DNA of 64,000 bases from an uncultured Bacteroidales bacterium (GCA_902800215.1 CADCDS010000009.1:1-64000), one strand, 5' to 3'; shown: positions 6,137-14,402, counted from the stretch's first letter. Program-made: numbers and translations. Notes: generated from the letters alone by a model not told the origin.

Positions 6137-9100
6137 TTATTTTACTAATCTACCGGTAGTATCATACATCTTCTCGCCGCGGATAATGAACAACTGACCG
6201 TCGATCATCATCTTAACCGGAGTCTCAGAAGCGTTGATCTCTTCGCAACCGGTAACTACATTGCTCTGCATCGGGATAGCACGTACGCGACGACCGGGAG
6301 CCGGTACCGGAGTTTCAACGGTTAACGCGCTATAATCGATGTATGCACGGTGTGCATTGAGGTAGTTGTTGTCATTCGGACGAATAGCGTTTTGGATCAA
6401 GAGGTAAATATCGCCATCTTTTGCTGCCAGTTGAGAAACTGTTAAGTTTTCAAACGTACCACGGAGGGCACCGTTATTAATAGGATCGTCCTCTGAGTCT
6501 GTGCCGTAGATCACGTCAAGTGTCGTAGCACCTGCTTGGAAGATATACGGTTTGCCGGCCTCGATAGTGGTAGCCTCTTCGAGATAAACCTCTGTAGCCG
6601 GCTCTGCATTCTTGTAACGCAAGTTCCAGAACGTTGCATTCTTAACTGCCGTAATGTTCTTCTCCATACAGATGGTATAGTAGTTGCCTGCAGTCAGACC
6701 GTTACGTACGGGCTCGTATTGTGGTTCCACATACTGAGAAATAGTGATATTACCCAGACCTACATTACCGGAAACTTTCTCTGTATAGATGAATTTTACA
6801 AATCGTGTGGCTTGATTCAAATCTACTTCCTCGTTCTGAGTGTCCACTATGTCAGTATGACTTGCAACTTCTGTATAAGTTTCACCATCAGCCGACTCTT
6901 GAACGGTAAATGTTCCATCGGCGAAAGTGTTGTTTTTAATGTCATAAGTCAACTTGCCAGGAGCTTCGTTAATGCTGATAATCAGATAATCGCCTGTGCC
7001 GTCAAATTTGAGTTTCGGACTAGCAGAATAATCAGAGCCTAAGCCTGTTTGTGACATACCAGACTTATTTGCAAGATCAGCCTTTCCTCCGTCAAATGCA
7101 AACGGCAACGACGCAGAAGCCGACTTAACCTGTGAGATGGTCAAAGTAGCAAAAGCTTCATGGGTATTATCACTTGCCATTACCTTCATCCAAACTTGAC
7201 GAGCATCACCAGCATTGTCAGTAACAGCGAATGTTACTTGGTCTTTATTATCACTTACAGTAATATCCGTTACCCATGCACCGGAAGTAATTTCTGTTTC
7301 GCAAGTGCTTTCCTCGTACAGTTTTGCAGTTACAGAAGAGATAGCATCTGCAAAATGAGTACATTCTACGTTAATGGCTTGATTTGCAACGCTTGTGGCA
7401 TCAAAATTCAAGGTTGTTACAACAGAACCAGATTGTTTCAAAGTAACTGTCGGCTCAGCAGGTTTATCAAGGGATACAAGTTCATTGTTTTTATCAAACT
7501 CATGAACATTTTGATAGTCCATCAATGTTCCCTTAACAACAACAATGTCATTAACAGCCAAATCATTAACACTATTGAAGTTTGCGCCATCTATTCCTTT
7601 GCCGCTATATACTTTTAATTGGTTAGCAGTTGTACCATCATCCGAAATCCAATAGGTAATCGAATGATAGGTGCTATTATAACTATCAACATGACTGATA
7701 ATACCTGCTACATACTTGCTGGAAAGATCTCCGCCAACAAGGATTGCATTATGAGCATCAGCAACAGTATAAGGATCTTCCGCGGTACCCTCATTATCTA
7801 TTGTAACAAATGTGTAAGTCGAAGATGCTACATCGCTAGGTATGTTATTCTTGATAGCGATAGCCTTAATTGTAGTATTTGTACTTACGGAAATTGCTCC
7901 TTCATAAAGTGTACTATTTTCATCCGGAGCCGTTCCATCCAAAGTATAGTGAATAGTAACTTCTTCCGTAGCACAAGCGATTTCTACATTTTGAGTTGAT
8001 GTGTATGTACCACCAGCAGGCGAGAATGTCGGAGTTGCGGGCTGACCCTCAATTTTTTTCTTATACAAAGTAAGAGCCGTACCGGTGCTTGTGCTATAAC
8101 ATGCAAAACCATAAGTATCATTGTAACGCAGATTGGCATTTACACTAGCCGCAGTATTTGCCTTGTTAACAAATTCATAAGAGCTAGAACCGGAAGTGGC
8201 CCACAAAGCCTTATCTGCATTATCTCCTGAAATGTCAGTTAAGACTTGTCCTTTATTCTTCGCTCCAGTACTTGCTGCGTAATTGGTAGCTGCAACATTA
8301 TATATTGTCCAATAATCACCACTTGCTGCAACATGCCAAACAAGATCTTCTGATGGATTCGATATTGCGCCTTCACTAACTGTTACTGTCTCATAACCAA
8401 TATAATTAGTATTCGTAGCGAGAGCATTCTTCAGAGCCGTTGTTCCGGAACAAATTACATAATCACCCGCAACCAAGTCTCCGGAGAAGAGTTCATATGT
8501 AACTGTAGCAGGCGTAGATTCACTTACTACGACAGCAACGATGTCAGAAGTGGTCTCTTCATCTGCACCATCTTCGGCTACAACGCAATAGTAATAAATC
8601 GTACCAAGAGCGTCCGTAGAAGGAGTATAAGTAGCGGCATCAGTTCCTATAGTTGATGCTCCTTCCGTACTCTGTGTTGTATTGCTGTACCATTGATAAT
8701 GTAAAGTACCGCCATTTCCAGCCTCGGCCACTATAGTTAATGCAGCAGCGGGATCATTTATTGTGTATTCTGCACCTTCCGGTTGAGTAGTAATCGTCGG
8801 TTTAACAACAGGAGCTACATACTCTGAAATAGTGATGTTTCCAAGTGCTACATTACCACCATTCTGTACCTTTTCGGTATAGATGAATTTAACATAACGG
8901 ATAGCTTGTCCTATATTATCTATACTCTCGCTTTGTTTGTCACCTAATGCTGTATAAGTTTTAATATCGGTATAGTTTGTGCCATCCTCAGATTTTTGTA
9001 CAGTAAAGGTACTACCGCTGAAACTATTACCCTTAATGTCGTAAGTCAATGTTCCAGGATTTGCATTGATTTTTATGATAACAACATCGCCCGTACTATT

Positions 9101-11305
9101 AAATTTGAGTTTCGGGGAAGATCCATAATCTGAATCCAAACCACTTTGAGTCATACCATTTGTATTCTCTATATCTGCTCTACCACCATCAAATTCAAAC
9201 GGCAATTCAGCATAATCTACGGTGTACTTAGCTTGCGAGATAGCCAAAACAGCATAAGCCTCATTGGTACCATCACTAGCCGTTACTTTCATCCAAACTT
9301 GACGAGCATCACCATCATTGTCTTCGACGTCGAAAGAAACTTGATTGGAGTTATTATCTGTCAGATTAGTAATCCATGCAGGCTGAGAAATAGCTTCACC
9401 ATCACACGCAGCCGTATTATAGAAAGCACATGTTATTTCATTTACCTCATTTTCGAAATTTGTAGCCGTCAATGTGATTTCTTGCGTACCATTACCTTCG
9501 GCCTCCAAATTCAAACTTGACGGACTCAAAGTAACAATTGGTTCAGCAGGTGCCTCATAGGATACAAGTTGATTGTTATAGTCAAACTCATATACGTCAT
9601 TGTACTTTTTCAATGTTCCCTTCACAACAACGGTAGCTTTAGCAACTACATCATCAACACTAGAGAAGTCTGCGCCACTAAGTCCTTTACCGCTATACAC
9701 TTGAAGTTGTTGACCGGTGGTTTTACCATCAGCAGAGATCCAATATGTAATGGATTTGTGCGTACCATCATAGCTATCAACTTGGCTAATTTTGCCCGAT
9801 ACGTATGCATCTGCTTTAGTGCCAATTCCATCAATTACAGCTTTTGCATCTGCTACAAAGTATGGGTCTTCAGCAGTACCGGCATGCGCTGTATTGATGA
9901 TTGTATATGCAGCTGTAGCAATTGGGCTAGAGGTTGTACCCAGAATAGCGATAGCTTTAAGCGTCGTTGTTTCGTTGATATCGATTGCATCAGTATAAGG
10001 AGTAGAACCACTCGTTGGATCATTACCGTCTAAGGTGTAGTAAATAGCAGCTCCAGATGTTGCACAACTAATCTCAATGCTTTGTGCTCCAAGATAAGGA
10101 CCTGCCTCTACAGAGAATGTCGGTTTCTTAACTTCGATAGCAGCAGGGGTATAAGAAACAACTACTGATTTAACATAAATCGCCTTTGCCATACTTGAAC
10201 CACGATCAACGCGTACTACAATTTCACCACTGCCTGTACCGGTAAAGACATAATCCGCAGAGGTATTCGTTGCCGTTGCGCTTGCACAAGTAAATGCTGT
10301 TCCGCCAACTGTTACAGAAATAGTTGCAGTTGCTTGAGCATCACGAGCGTTTACGACAACTTTAGCAACTTCTCCAGTTATGTCTGAAGTCGCGAGTCGT
10401 ACATACGTAACATTCGCAGAGTTAGTTCCATAGTGGATACCCGACGTTCCATCATATACAGACTCTGTTCCATCAGAAGTTACCGTCCATTCTGCGTCAT
10501 CATCAGCAGTGCCAGAACCGCCACATGCTGCAGTAAAAATCAACTTAGACTTAGTATAAGGAGAATTAACATGTACATTACAAGTTGCAGACTTTGTGTT
10601 ATCAGCAACAGATTTACATGTAATAACAGCATCACCTGCGCCTACTGCGGTAACAACACCATCAACAACAGTAGCAACATCTTCATCATCTGAAGTCCAT
10701 GTTACATTCTTGTTTGTTGCATCAGCAGGCAGAACAGTTGCGGTCAACGTCTCTTGATCATCCTCATTTAGATTTATGACATTTTTATTCAGTCCTACAC
10801 TTGTAACGTTTACAACACTGCTTGTAGTATAAGTAACTTCAATTGATTTGCAATAAATTGCTTTGGCTGCTTTTGATGGCTTAGTGATTAAAACTACAAT
10901 ATCACCACTCGCCTCACCTGTAAAAGTATACGGTGTTGCAGTAGTCGATAAAGACTGTGGGTCTCCTCCAAAAGCAGATCCGTCAATTGTAACACCTACG
11001 GTGGCAGAAACTCCAGATGCAGTACTTGCATTTACCTTAACCTGCGTAATAGTTCCTGTAATGTCACCCGTGGATAATTGAATGTACTTAACCTGAGCAG
11101 AAGAGGTCCCATAGTGAATACCCTTTGTCGCGTCATGGGAACTTTCGGTTCCATCAGATGTCACTGTCCAGACTGCGCCATTATCTGCTGTTCCGGAACC
11201 TCCGCAAGCAGCAGTAAAGGTCAACGTAGACTTGTCACCCCACATTTGTCCGGCGGAGAGGACCGCGGCGAACAAGAGGGTTAAAAATAGTTTTAATTTT
11301 CTCAT
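6137..11305 (-). CDS. Giant secreted multidomain surface protein (1,722 residues)
   Basis: Signal peptide MRKLKLFLTLLFAAVLSAGQMWG is followed by a string of extracellular modules: a beta-rich TFTAACGGSGTAD domain (about 25-160 and again 252-390), a bacterial Ig-like group 2 domain (165-247), a chitobiase-C-terminal-like domain (392-470), an OB-fold-like domain with ITYWIS (475-585), a BACON-like domain (588-697), a discoidin-like domain (698-830), an Ig-like domain (835-930), a ricin-like domain (937-1085), then a second round of the chitobiase/OB/BACON/discoidin set (1088-1530). The last 190 residues end in GQLFIIRGEKMYDTTGRLVK, nearly the same ending as the giant protein at 18056, so it is probably a sorting or anchoring signal. 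Likely role: adhesion or polysaccharide binding at the cell surface. Domain names are assigned by eye; no catalytic domain is visible. Confidence 0.75.
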   Translation of the reverse strand: MRKLKLFLTLLFAAVLSAGQMWGDKSTLTFTAACGGSGTADNGAVWTVTSDGTESSHDATKGIHYGTSSAQVKYIQLSTGDITGTITQVKVNASTASGVSATVGVTIDGSAFGGDPQSLSTTATPYTFTGEASGDIVVLITKPSKAAKAIYCKSIEVTYTTSSVVNVTSVGLNKNVINLNEDDQETLTATVLPADATNKNVTWTSDDEDVATVVDGVVTAVGAGDAVITCKSVADNTKSATCNVHVNSPYTKSKLIFTAACGGSGTADDDAEWTVTSDGTESVYDGTSGIHYGTNSANVTYVRLATSDITGEVAKVVVNARDAQATATISVTVGGTAFTCASATATNTSADYVFTGTGSGEIVVRVDRGSSMAKAIYVKSVVVSYTPAAIEVKKPTFSVEAGPYLGAQSIEISCATSGAAIYYTLDGNDPTSGSTPYTDAIDINETTTLKAIAILGTTSSPIATAAYTIINTAHAGTAEDPYFVADAKAVIDGIGTKADAYVSGKISQVDSYDGTHKSITYWISADGKTTGQQLQVYSGKGLSGADFSSVDDVVAKATVVVKGTLKKYNDVYEFDYNNQLVSYEAPAEPIVTLSPSSLNLEAEGNGTQEITLTATNFENEVNEITCAFYNTAACDGEAISQPAWITNLTDNNSNQVSFDVEDNDGDARQVWMKVTASDGTNEAYAVLAISQAKYTVDYAELPFEFDGGRADIENTNGMTQSGLDSDYGSSPKLKFNSTGDVVIIKINANPGTLTYDIKGNSFSGSTFTVQKSEDGTNYTDIKTYTALGDKQSESIDNIGQAIRYVKFIYTEKVQNGGNVALGNITISEYVAPVVKPTITTQPEGAEYTINDPAAALTIVAEAGNGGTLHYQWYSNTTQSTEGASTIGTDAATYTPSTDALGTIYYYCVVAEDGADEETTSDIVAVVVSESTPATVTYELFSGDLVAGDYVICSGTTALKNALATNTNYIGYETVTVSEGAISNPSEDLVWHVAASGDYWTIYNVAATNYAASTGAKNKGQVLTDISGDNADKALWATSGSSSYEFVNKANTAASVNANLRYNDTYGFACYSTSTGTALTLYKKKIEGQPATPTFSPAGGTYTSTQNVEIACATEEVTIHYTLDGTAPDENSTLYEGAISVSTNTTIKAIAIKNNIPSDVASSTYTFVTIDNEGTAEDPYTVADAHNAILVGGDLSSKYVAGIISHVDSYNSTYHSITYWISDDGTTANQLKVYSGKGIDGANFNSVNDLAVNDIVVVKGTLMDYQNVHEFDKNNELVSLDKPAEPTVTLKQSGSVVTTLNFDATSVANQAINVECTHFADAISSVTAKLYEESTCETEITSGAWVTDITVSDNKDQVTFAVTDNAGDARQVWMKVMASDNTHEAFATLTISQVKSASASLPFAFDGGKADLANKSGMSQTGLGSDYSASPKLKFDGTGDYLIISINEAPGKLTYDIKNNTFADGTFTVQESADGETYTEVASHTDIVDTQNEEVDLNQATRFVKFIYTEKVSGNVGLGNITISQYVEPQYEPVRNGLTAGNYYTICMEKNITAVKNATFWNLRYKNAEPATEVYLEEATTIEAGKPYIFQAGATTLDVIYGTDSEDDPINNGALRGTFENLTVSQLAAKDGDIYLLIQNAIRPNDNNYLNAHRAYIDYSALTVETPVPAPGRRVRAIPMQSNVVTGCEEINASETPVKMMIDGQLFIIRGEKMYDTTGRLVK

Positions 11306-11364
11306 AATGTTTGAGATTTTAAGTTAATAAATATGGTTTGTTTTATATGTTGTCTTTCTTTTTT

Positions 11365-11533
11365 GGATCATTTTTGGTCATTTTGGACGAAATGTATTCT
11401 CCGTGCATTTTTGTCGTATCATTACGACAACTCTCCGCTTGATCCTTTTTTTGGATCATTTTGGGTCATTTTGGACGAAATGTATTCTCCGTGCATTTTT
11501 GTCGTATCATTACGACAACCCTCCGCTTGATCC
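11365..11533. repeat. Tandem duplication, period 88 bp, each copy with hairpin
   Basis: Two 81-bp copies (11365-11445, 11453-11533) differ at about two positions. Each begins GGATCA and ends TGATCC (inverted ends) and contains a perfect hairpin GTCGTA-TCAT-TACGAC. They lie 60-230 bp upstream of the giant gene. Read on the minus strand each contains CGTCCAAAATGACC, a motif repeated before other island promoters. Confidence 0.9.
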
Positions 11534-11640
11534 TTTTTTTTGAATCCTATCTATTACCTATCAACTACCTGGTCGTTACCTTATCATCCTAGACTTTAGT
11601 CACTCCATTCTCCTAATCACACCCTAACCTCATCCTTCCC

Positions 11641-11668
11641 GTAGCCTGTAACCCGTAACCCATAACCT
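11641..11668. repeat. Word array: four 7-bp units RTARCCY
   Basis: Four consecutive heptamers, two of them identical GTAACCC. Confidence 0.8.
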
Positions 11669-11720
11669 TTACAAATTCTCCGTGTTGCTTTGACGCTTTG
11701 TCGCTCTCAAAAATTGTCAT

Positions 11721-11744
11721 GGCAAAATGGCAAAATGGCAAAAT
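11721..11744. repeat. Word array: three perfect 8-bp units GGCAAAAT
   Basis: Three identical octamers in the gene-free region. Confidence 0.85.
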
Positions 11745-11792
11745 CCGTAGTAATCAATTGATTTGTAGCGTTTTATAATTTCCCTTAACTTT

Positions 11793-11824
11793 GTCAAATT
11801 GTCAAATTGTCAAATTGTCAAAGC
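11793..11824. repeat. Word array: four 8-bp units GTCAAAtt
   Basis: Three identical GTCAAATT octamers and a fourth GTCAAAGC that runs into one arm of the local inverted repeat. Confidence 0.85.
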
Positions 11825-11851
11825 GACATAGCGTCATCTTCATTCCTTTAA

Positions 11852-11879
11852 CTCTCACCTATAACCTATAACCTCTCAC
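11852..11879. repeat. Word array: four 7-bp units (CTCTCAC, CTATAAC)
   Basis: Order CTCTCAC, CTATAAC twice, CTCTCAC. The same two words in similar order recur 51 kb away at 62894-62921. Confidence 0.85.
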
Positions 11880-11921
11880 CGTTACTTGCCTTTTTACTTC
11901 TCTTCCTCAAAAGGTAATTCC

Positions 11922-12203
11922 TCAGGCGGCGAACCGGAAAACCTGCTCAGTATCAGCGACATCGGTGAGACGCATCTTGCCGTCTGCTGCAGGCATTTTC
12001 AAAGCGTTACAATTTGTAACGGTTTCATTTCCCTCATCAGAAAGTCTCTTTTTTAATACTCGCCAATACGTTTGCGGATTCTCGCTATCCGTCAAAACCT
12101 TGATCACGTCAACTACAGAGAAGAAGTATTTCTCCTTCTCGCTATCCCAGACGTAGCGTACTTGCTGTCCTTCGAATAATTGTATTTGGTTTTCTTCTGC
12201 CAT
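11922..12203 (-). pseudogene. Bro-N domain protein, truncated
   Basis: Starts MAEENQIQLFEGQQVRYVW and continues SVVDVIKVLT and CNALKMPAADGKMRLTDVADTEQ, the BRO-N fold found in phage antirepressors and in many Bacteroidota orphan genes. Intact relatives continue for roughly another 150-200 residues after the DTEQ(L/V)FR motif; here the frame leaves the family at FRFAA and stops, so the C-terminal half is lost. The start codon lies 12 bp after the terminator of the structured RNA at 12215-12369, so that RNA may have been this gene's leader. Confidence 0.75.
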
Positions 12204-12214
12204 CCTTTCCAATC

Positions 12215-12369
12215 AAAAAAAGAAACAAAACCGTATAGTGGTTCTGTTTCTTTAGAGCGTCATATCCCTACAGCGGACGTGAGTCCGGTGGTAAAATACT
12301 GATATGTTGCAGTTTGATTCATCATAAAGTAGTGTCTTAACCGTTGGTACTTATGGTGTGTTTCAAAAT
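12215..12369 (-). ncRNA. Structured RNA, left copy (with intrinsic terminator)
   Basis: About 155 nt from the predicted start to a poly-U tract. Elements in order: conserved ACTCGATTTTGAAA; a hairpin AAGTA ... TACTT whose loop CCAACGGTTAAGACAC is identical in both copies; a long hairpin closed by CATATC/GATATG with the inner CGGAC-TCAC-GTCCG stem-loop; a 12-bp terminator AGAAACAGAACC/GGTTTTGTTTCT plus U7. It reads away from the recombinase and toward the Bro-N fragment. The right copy at 13234 is an inverted duplicate with paired changes in the helices. Confidence 0.75.
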
Positions 12370-12375
12370 CGAGTG

Positions 12376-12407
12376 CAAAGGTACGAAAAAATTTTGATAT
12401 ATGCAAG
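12376..12407 (-). promoter_or_regulatory. Promoter of the left structured RNA
   Basis: Minus strand CTTGC (12403-12407) and TACCTTTG (12376-12383) with 19 bp between TTGC and the -7 box. Conserved with the right copy. Confidence 0.75.
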
Positions 12408-12445
12408 CGTTTTGGGAGAAAAATTTTTTTTGTTAATTAGACCTG

Positions 12446-13060
12446 CTAAAATCCTTCCATCTCCTCCATCTGGGTCAAAAAACGGCGTAGGGTAGTGCGG
12501 CTGCAATGCAGTCGTTTGGCTAAGGTATGCTGCGAAACACCGGCTTTGAGTGCCCGGCGGATATAGGCTTCTTTGCCGAAGAGAGGATGGAGTTCCGGTC
12601 GGCTTCTCTTTCCGGGCGGTCGGCCGATTCGTTTCCCTTCAGCGCGCACGCGTTTTAAGGCTTCGCGTGTGCGTGCGCTGATGAGGTTGCGTTCGATCTC
12701 AGCGGAGATGCCGAAGGCGAAGGCCAGCACTTTGGATTGGATATCATCGCCCAAACGATACCCGTCTTTGATCGTCCATACCTTACATCCCTTCTGCATG
12801 CAGAAACTGAGGATCTCCATGATCATCAGCAGGTTACGGCCTAAGCGGCTTAACTCGCTGCAGATGATAAGATCGTTCTTTTTGACGTGCTTGATCAGCT
12901 TGCCTAAACGCCGTTTGCGGTAGGCGATGGTGCCGGAAACGGTTTCTTCTATCCAACCGTCGATATGTAATCCTTGCCGCCTGCAAAACTGGCTGATCTC
13001 GTACCGTTGGTTTTCCACTGTCTGCTTGTCGCTGCTCACCCGAATATACCCGTAGTTCAT
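12446..13060 (-). CDS. Mpi-family serine site-specific recombinase (DNA invertase type)
   Basis: A 204-residue small serine recombinase. The N-terminal resolvase domain reads MNYGYIRVSSDKQTVENQR with catalytic Ser9 in the RVS motif, then ELSRLGRNLLMIMEIL, SKVLAFAFGISAEIERNLIS (the long E helix) and a C-terminal Hin-like helix-turn-helix (about 160-200). It closely resembles, from memory, the master DNA invertase Mpi of Bacteroides fragilis, which flips promoters of surface polysaccharide and other loci. Start at 13060 is fixed by the promoter: the -7 box ends nine bases upstream, so the mRNA may be nearly leaderless. It is flanked by an inverted pair of structured RNAs, about 1.2 kb from end to end. 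Confidence 0.88.
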   Translation of the reverse strand: MNYGYIRVSSDKQTVENQRYEISQFCRRQGLHIDGWIEETVSGTIAYRKRRLGKLIKHVKKNDLIICSELSRLGRNLLMIMEILSFCMQKGCKVWTIKDGYRLGDDIQSKVLAFAFGISAEIERNLISARTREALKRVRAEGKRIGRPPGKRSRPELHPLFGKEAYIRRALKAGVSQHTLAKRLHCSRTTLRRFLTQMEEMEGF

Positions 13061-13068
13061 TTTTGATG

Positions 13069-13100
13069 CAAAGGTACGAACTTTTTTTGACCTGCACAAG
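13069..13100 (-). promoter_or_regulatory. Promoter of the recombinase
   Basis: Minus strand CTTG (13097-13100) and TACCTTTG (13069-13076). The predicted start, about 13062, is only one or two bases before the ATG. Confidence 0.65.
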
Positions 13101-13195
13101 AGAACGGAGAAAATAATTATTTTATGCTGTAAATCGCCACCGAAATCGATTGTTTGTAAGATTTAATAGACAATACGTAAAAATTTCATTTTTTA

Positions 13196-13227
13196 CTTGC
13201 ATATATCGATTTTTTTTTGTACCTTTG
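13196..13227 (+). promoter_or_regulatory. Promoter of the right structured RNA
   Basis: CTTGC at 13196-13200 and TACCTTTG at 13220-13227, spacer 19 bp. Confidence 0.75.
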
Positions 13228-13233
13228 CACTCG

Positions 13234-13388
13234 ATTTTGAAAACAACAGAAGTACCAACGGTTAAGACACTACTTTTGTATGAAACAAACAACTCTATAT
13301 CAGCATTTTGCCTCCGGACTCACGTCCGTGGTAGGGATATAGCGCACTTTAGAAACAGGACCATTGTACGGTTTTGTTTCTTTTTTTG
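13234..13388 (+). ncRNA. Structured RNA, right copy (with intrinsic terminator)
   Basis: Inverted duplicate of the RNA at 12215-12369. Hairpin 1 pairs ACAGAAGTA with TACTTTTGT (9 bp, one G-U) around the conserved CCAACGGTTAAGACAC loop. Hairpin 2 pairs CTATATC with GATATAG and contains CGGAC-TCAC-GTCCG. The terminator AGAAACAGGACC/GGTTTTGTTTCT ends in U7. Relative to the left copy a U-A pair becomes C-G in the outer helix and a U-G becomes A-U in the inner helix, as expected for a selected RNA structure. No reading frame of significance lies in it or directly behind it. Confidence 0.75.
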
Positions 13389-13396
13389 TTGTTGGT

Positions 13397-13481
13397 TCGT
13401 CCAAAATGACCAAAAATGGTCCAAAAAAGATTGATCGGTCAACAATTGACAACAATGGATCAACAATTTTAATGAGAGATA
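13397..13481. other. CCAAAATG motif block before E1
   Basis: Begins CGTCCAAAATGACC and continues with GGTCC, GATCGGTC and several CAACAAT words. The first part matches the motif in the 88-bp tandem repeats and is related to the GGCCCAAAATGGCCC blocks at 26445, 27544 and 28350. Confidence 0.5.
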
Positions 13482-13530
13482 TAGTGCTATCCATCGGTAC
13501 TAAAAGAAAGATGGAGATGAACATTGACAT
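13482..13530 (+). repeat. E element, copy 1 (predicted H-type pseudoknot)
   Basis: Stem 1 TAGTGC (13482-13487) with GTACTA (13497-13502); stem 2 TCCATC (13490-13495, in the loop of stem 1) with GATGGA (13510-13515). It is followed by GATGAACATTGACAT. It lacks the AAAGCACCAACTAAGAGAG lead-in of copies 2 and 3. Confidence 0.65.
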
Positions 13531-13580
13531 GATGTAAATAAATAAAAAGAAGGCAAAAAAAGGAAAAAAGTGTCAAAAAA

Positions 13581-13612
13581 CTTGCGTATGTCAGAAAAAA
13601 GTTGTAATTTTG
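13581..13612 (+). promoter_or_regulatory. Promoter of the RelE/ParE-type module
   Basis: CTTGC at 13581-13585 and TAATTTTG at 13605-13612. Confidence 0.75.
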
Positions 13613-13651
13613 CGTCGCAAAACGCAAAAGGACAATAAACAACTGACAGAT

Positions 13652-13921
13652 ATGGTACAAACTCAATCGTATTCCGACGTACTCGACTTGGCATTTATGT
13701 TACCCTTAGTCGATCAAAAGCGGCTCATTCGCGATATGCAAAGTCACGTAAATCGCATTCCCGTAGATGAGGAAGGCCTTCATCGATACACTTGGGATGA
13801 ACTACGCGCTGAGGTCCATGAGGCTGAAGAGCAAATAGCTCGTGGTGAAGTTTATTCCGGAGAGGAAGATGATCGTATGTTTGATGAGTATTTGAAAAAC
13901 GAATTGGGCGTTGCTATATGA
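13652..13921 (+). CDS. Antitoxin-like partner of the RelE/ParE toxin
   Basis: An 89-residue acidic protein starting MVQTQSYSDVLDLAFMLPL, with the centre DEEGLHRYTWDELRAEVHEAEEQIARGEV, a pattern common in the C-terminal toxin-binding part of type II antitoxins, and an N-terminal helix-rich part that could dimerise. The start is chosen downstream of the promoter (13581-13612); the open frame upstream of it is promoter sequence. It overlaps the toxin by 4 bp (ATGA). Identity as an antitoxin rests on position and composition. Confidence 0.65.
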   Translation: MVQTQSYSDVLDLAFMLPLVDQKRLIRDMQSHVNRIPVDEEGLHRYTWDELRAEVHEAEEQIARGEVYSGEEDDRMFDEYLKNELGVAI

Positions 13922-14223
13922 CGGTTAAGGTATCAGAACGAGCCAAATATAATCGCAATAAAATAGCCGATTATATATTGCGCAAGTTTGGCGAAAAGGC
14001 ATTGTTGGATTTTCGCAAAGAGTATATACGAACTAAAAGACTCTTAGCAGAAGACCCTGGTATCGGTTCCGAAGAACTGAACTTATCGAACAATGAGCAT
14101 AAGTACCTCTATACTGTCATTAACGGGTTAAGTATAATGCTTTATCGCGTTGATGGTGACACGGTTTATATTGTTGACATGTGGGATACTCGCCAACAAC
14201 CGCCAACGATTGTACGTTTATAA
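13918..14223 (+). CDS. RelE/ParE-family toxin
   Basis: A 101-residue protein with the family's plan: MTVKVSERAKYNRNKIADYI (first strand and helices), GEKALLDFRKEYIRTKRLLAEDPGIGSEE (a long helix and loop), then YLYTVINGLSIMLYRVDGDTVYIVDMWDTRQQP, the paired C-terminal strands ending in the DxxDxRxxP-like turn. Family members cleave mRNA at ribosomes or poison gyrase; which applies cannot be read here. It is translationally coupled to the upstream antitoxin and followed by its own terminator. Confidence 0.78.
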   Translation: MTVKVSERAKYNRNKIADYILRKFGEKALLDFRKEYIRTKRLLAEDPGIGSEELNLSNNEHKYLYTVINGLSIMLYRVDGDTVYIVDMWDTRQQPPTIVRL

Positions 14224-14252
14224 CCTCAAGTATATTTTTCTACTTTTTGCCG

Positions 14253-14285
14253 GACATGAGAGAAATCTCGTGTCTTGCTTTTTTT
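14253..14285 (+). terminator. Terminator of the RelE/ParE-type module
   Basis: GACATGAG (14253-14260) pairs with CTCGTGTC (14267-14274, one G-U) and is followed by TTGC and a T-tract. Confidence 0.75.
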
Positions 14286-14309
14286 ATTTACATCATTGGA
14301 TATTGACAA

Positions 14310-14402
14310 AAAAGCACCAACTAAGAGAGAAAATAATTGAAATAACAAATAATAGTGCCAGCCATCAGCACTAAAAACAGGATGGAGATGAACATTGACA
14401 TA
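14310..14402 (+). repeat. E element, copy 2
   Basis: Lead-in AAAGCACCAACTAAGAGAG, then stem 1 TAGTGC (14353-14358)/GCACTA (14368-14373) and stem 2 CCATC (14362-14366)/GATGG (14381-14385), then GATGAACATTGACAT. It lies between the module terminator and the ATPase promoter. The rest of 14224-14548 is AT-rich spacer. Confidence 0.7.

Larger units (their letters stand above)
11306..11921. other. 616-bp gene-free region dense in repeats
   Basis: From left to right it holds an AT-rich leader of the giant gene, the 88-bp tandem duplication (11365-11533), and four word arrays (11641, 11721, 11793, 11852). TGACGCTTTGTCGCT near 11688-11702 and AGCGACATAGCGTCA near 11821-11835 form a 14/15 inverted repeat around the two octamer arrays. 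No convincing reading frame. Confidence 0.7.

Noticed and set aside
11333..11530. Short plus-strand frame over the 88-bp tandem repeats
   Set aside because: The peptide simply repeats the DNA duplication and has no promoter or start context.
11640..11880. The word arrays as a CRISPR array
   Set aside because: Units are 7-8 bp with no spacers, and no cas genes are present; the VapD-like protein has a Cas2-like fold but stands alone.
12215..13390. The recombinase with its ~190-bp inverted repeats as an insertion sequence
   Set aside because: No target-site duplication is visible, the repeats contain promoters and terminators of a structured RNA, and the enzyme is an Mpi-type invertase, not a transposase.
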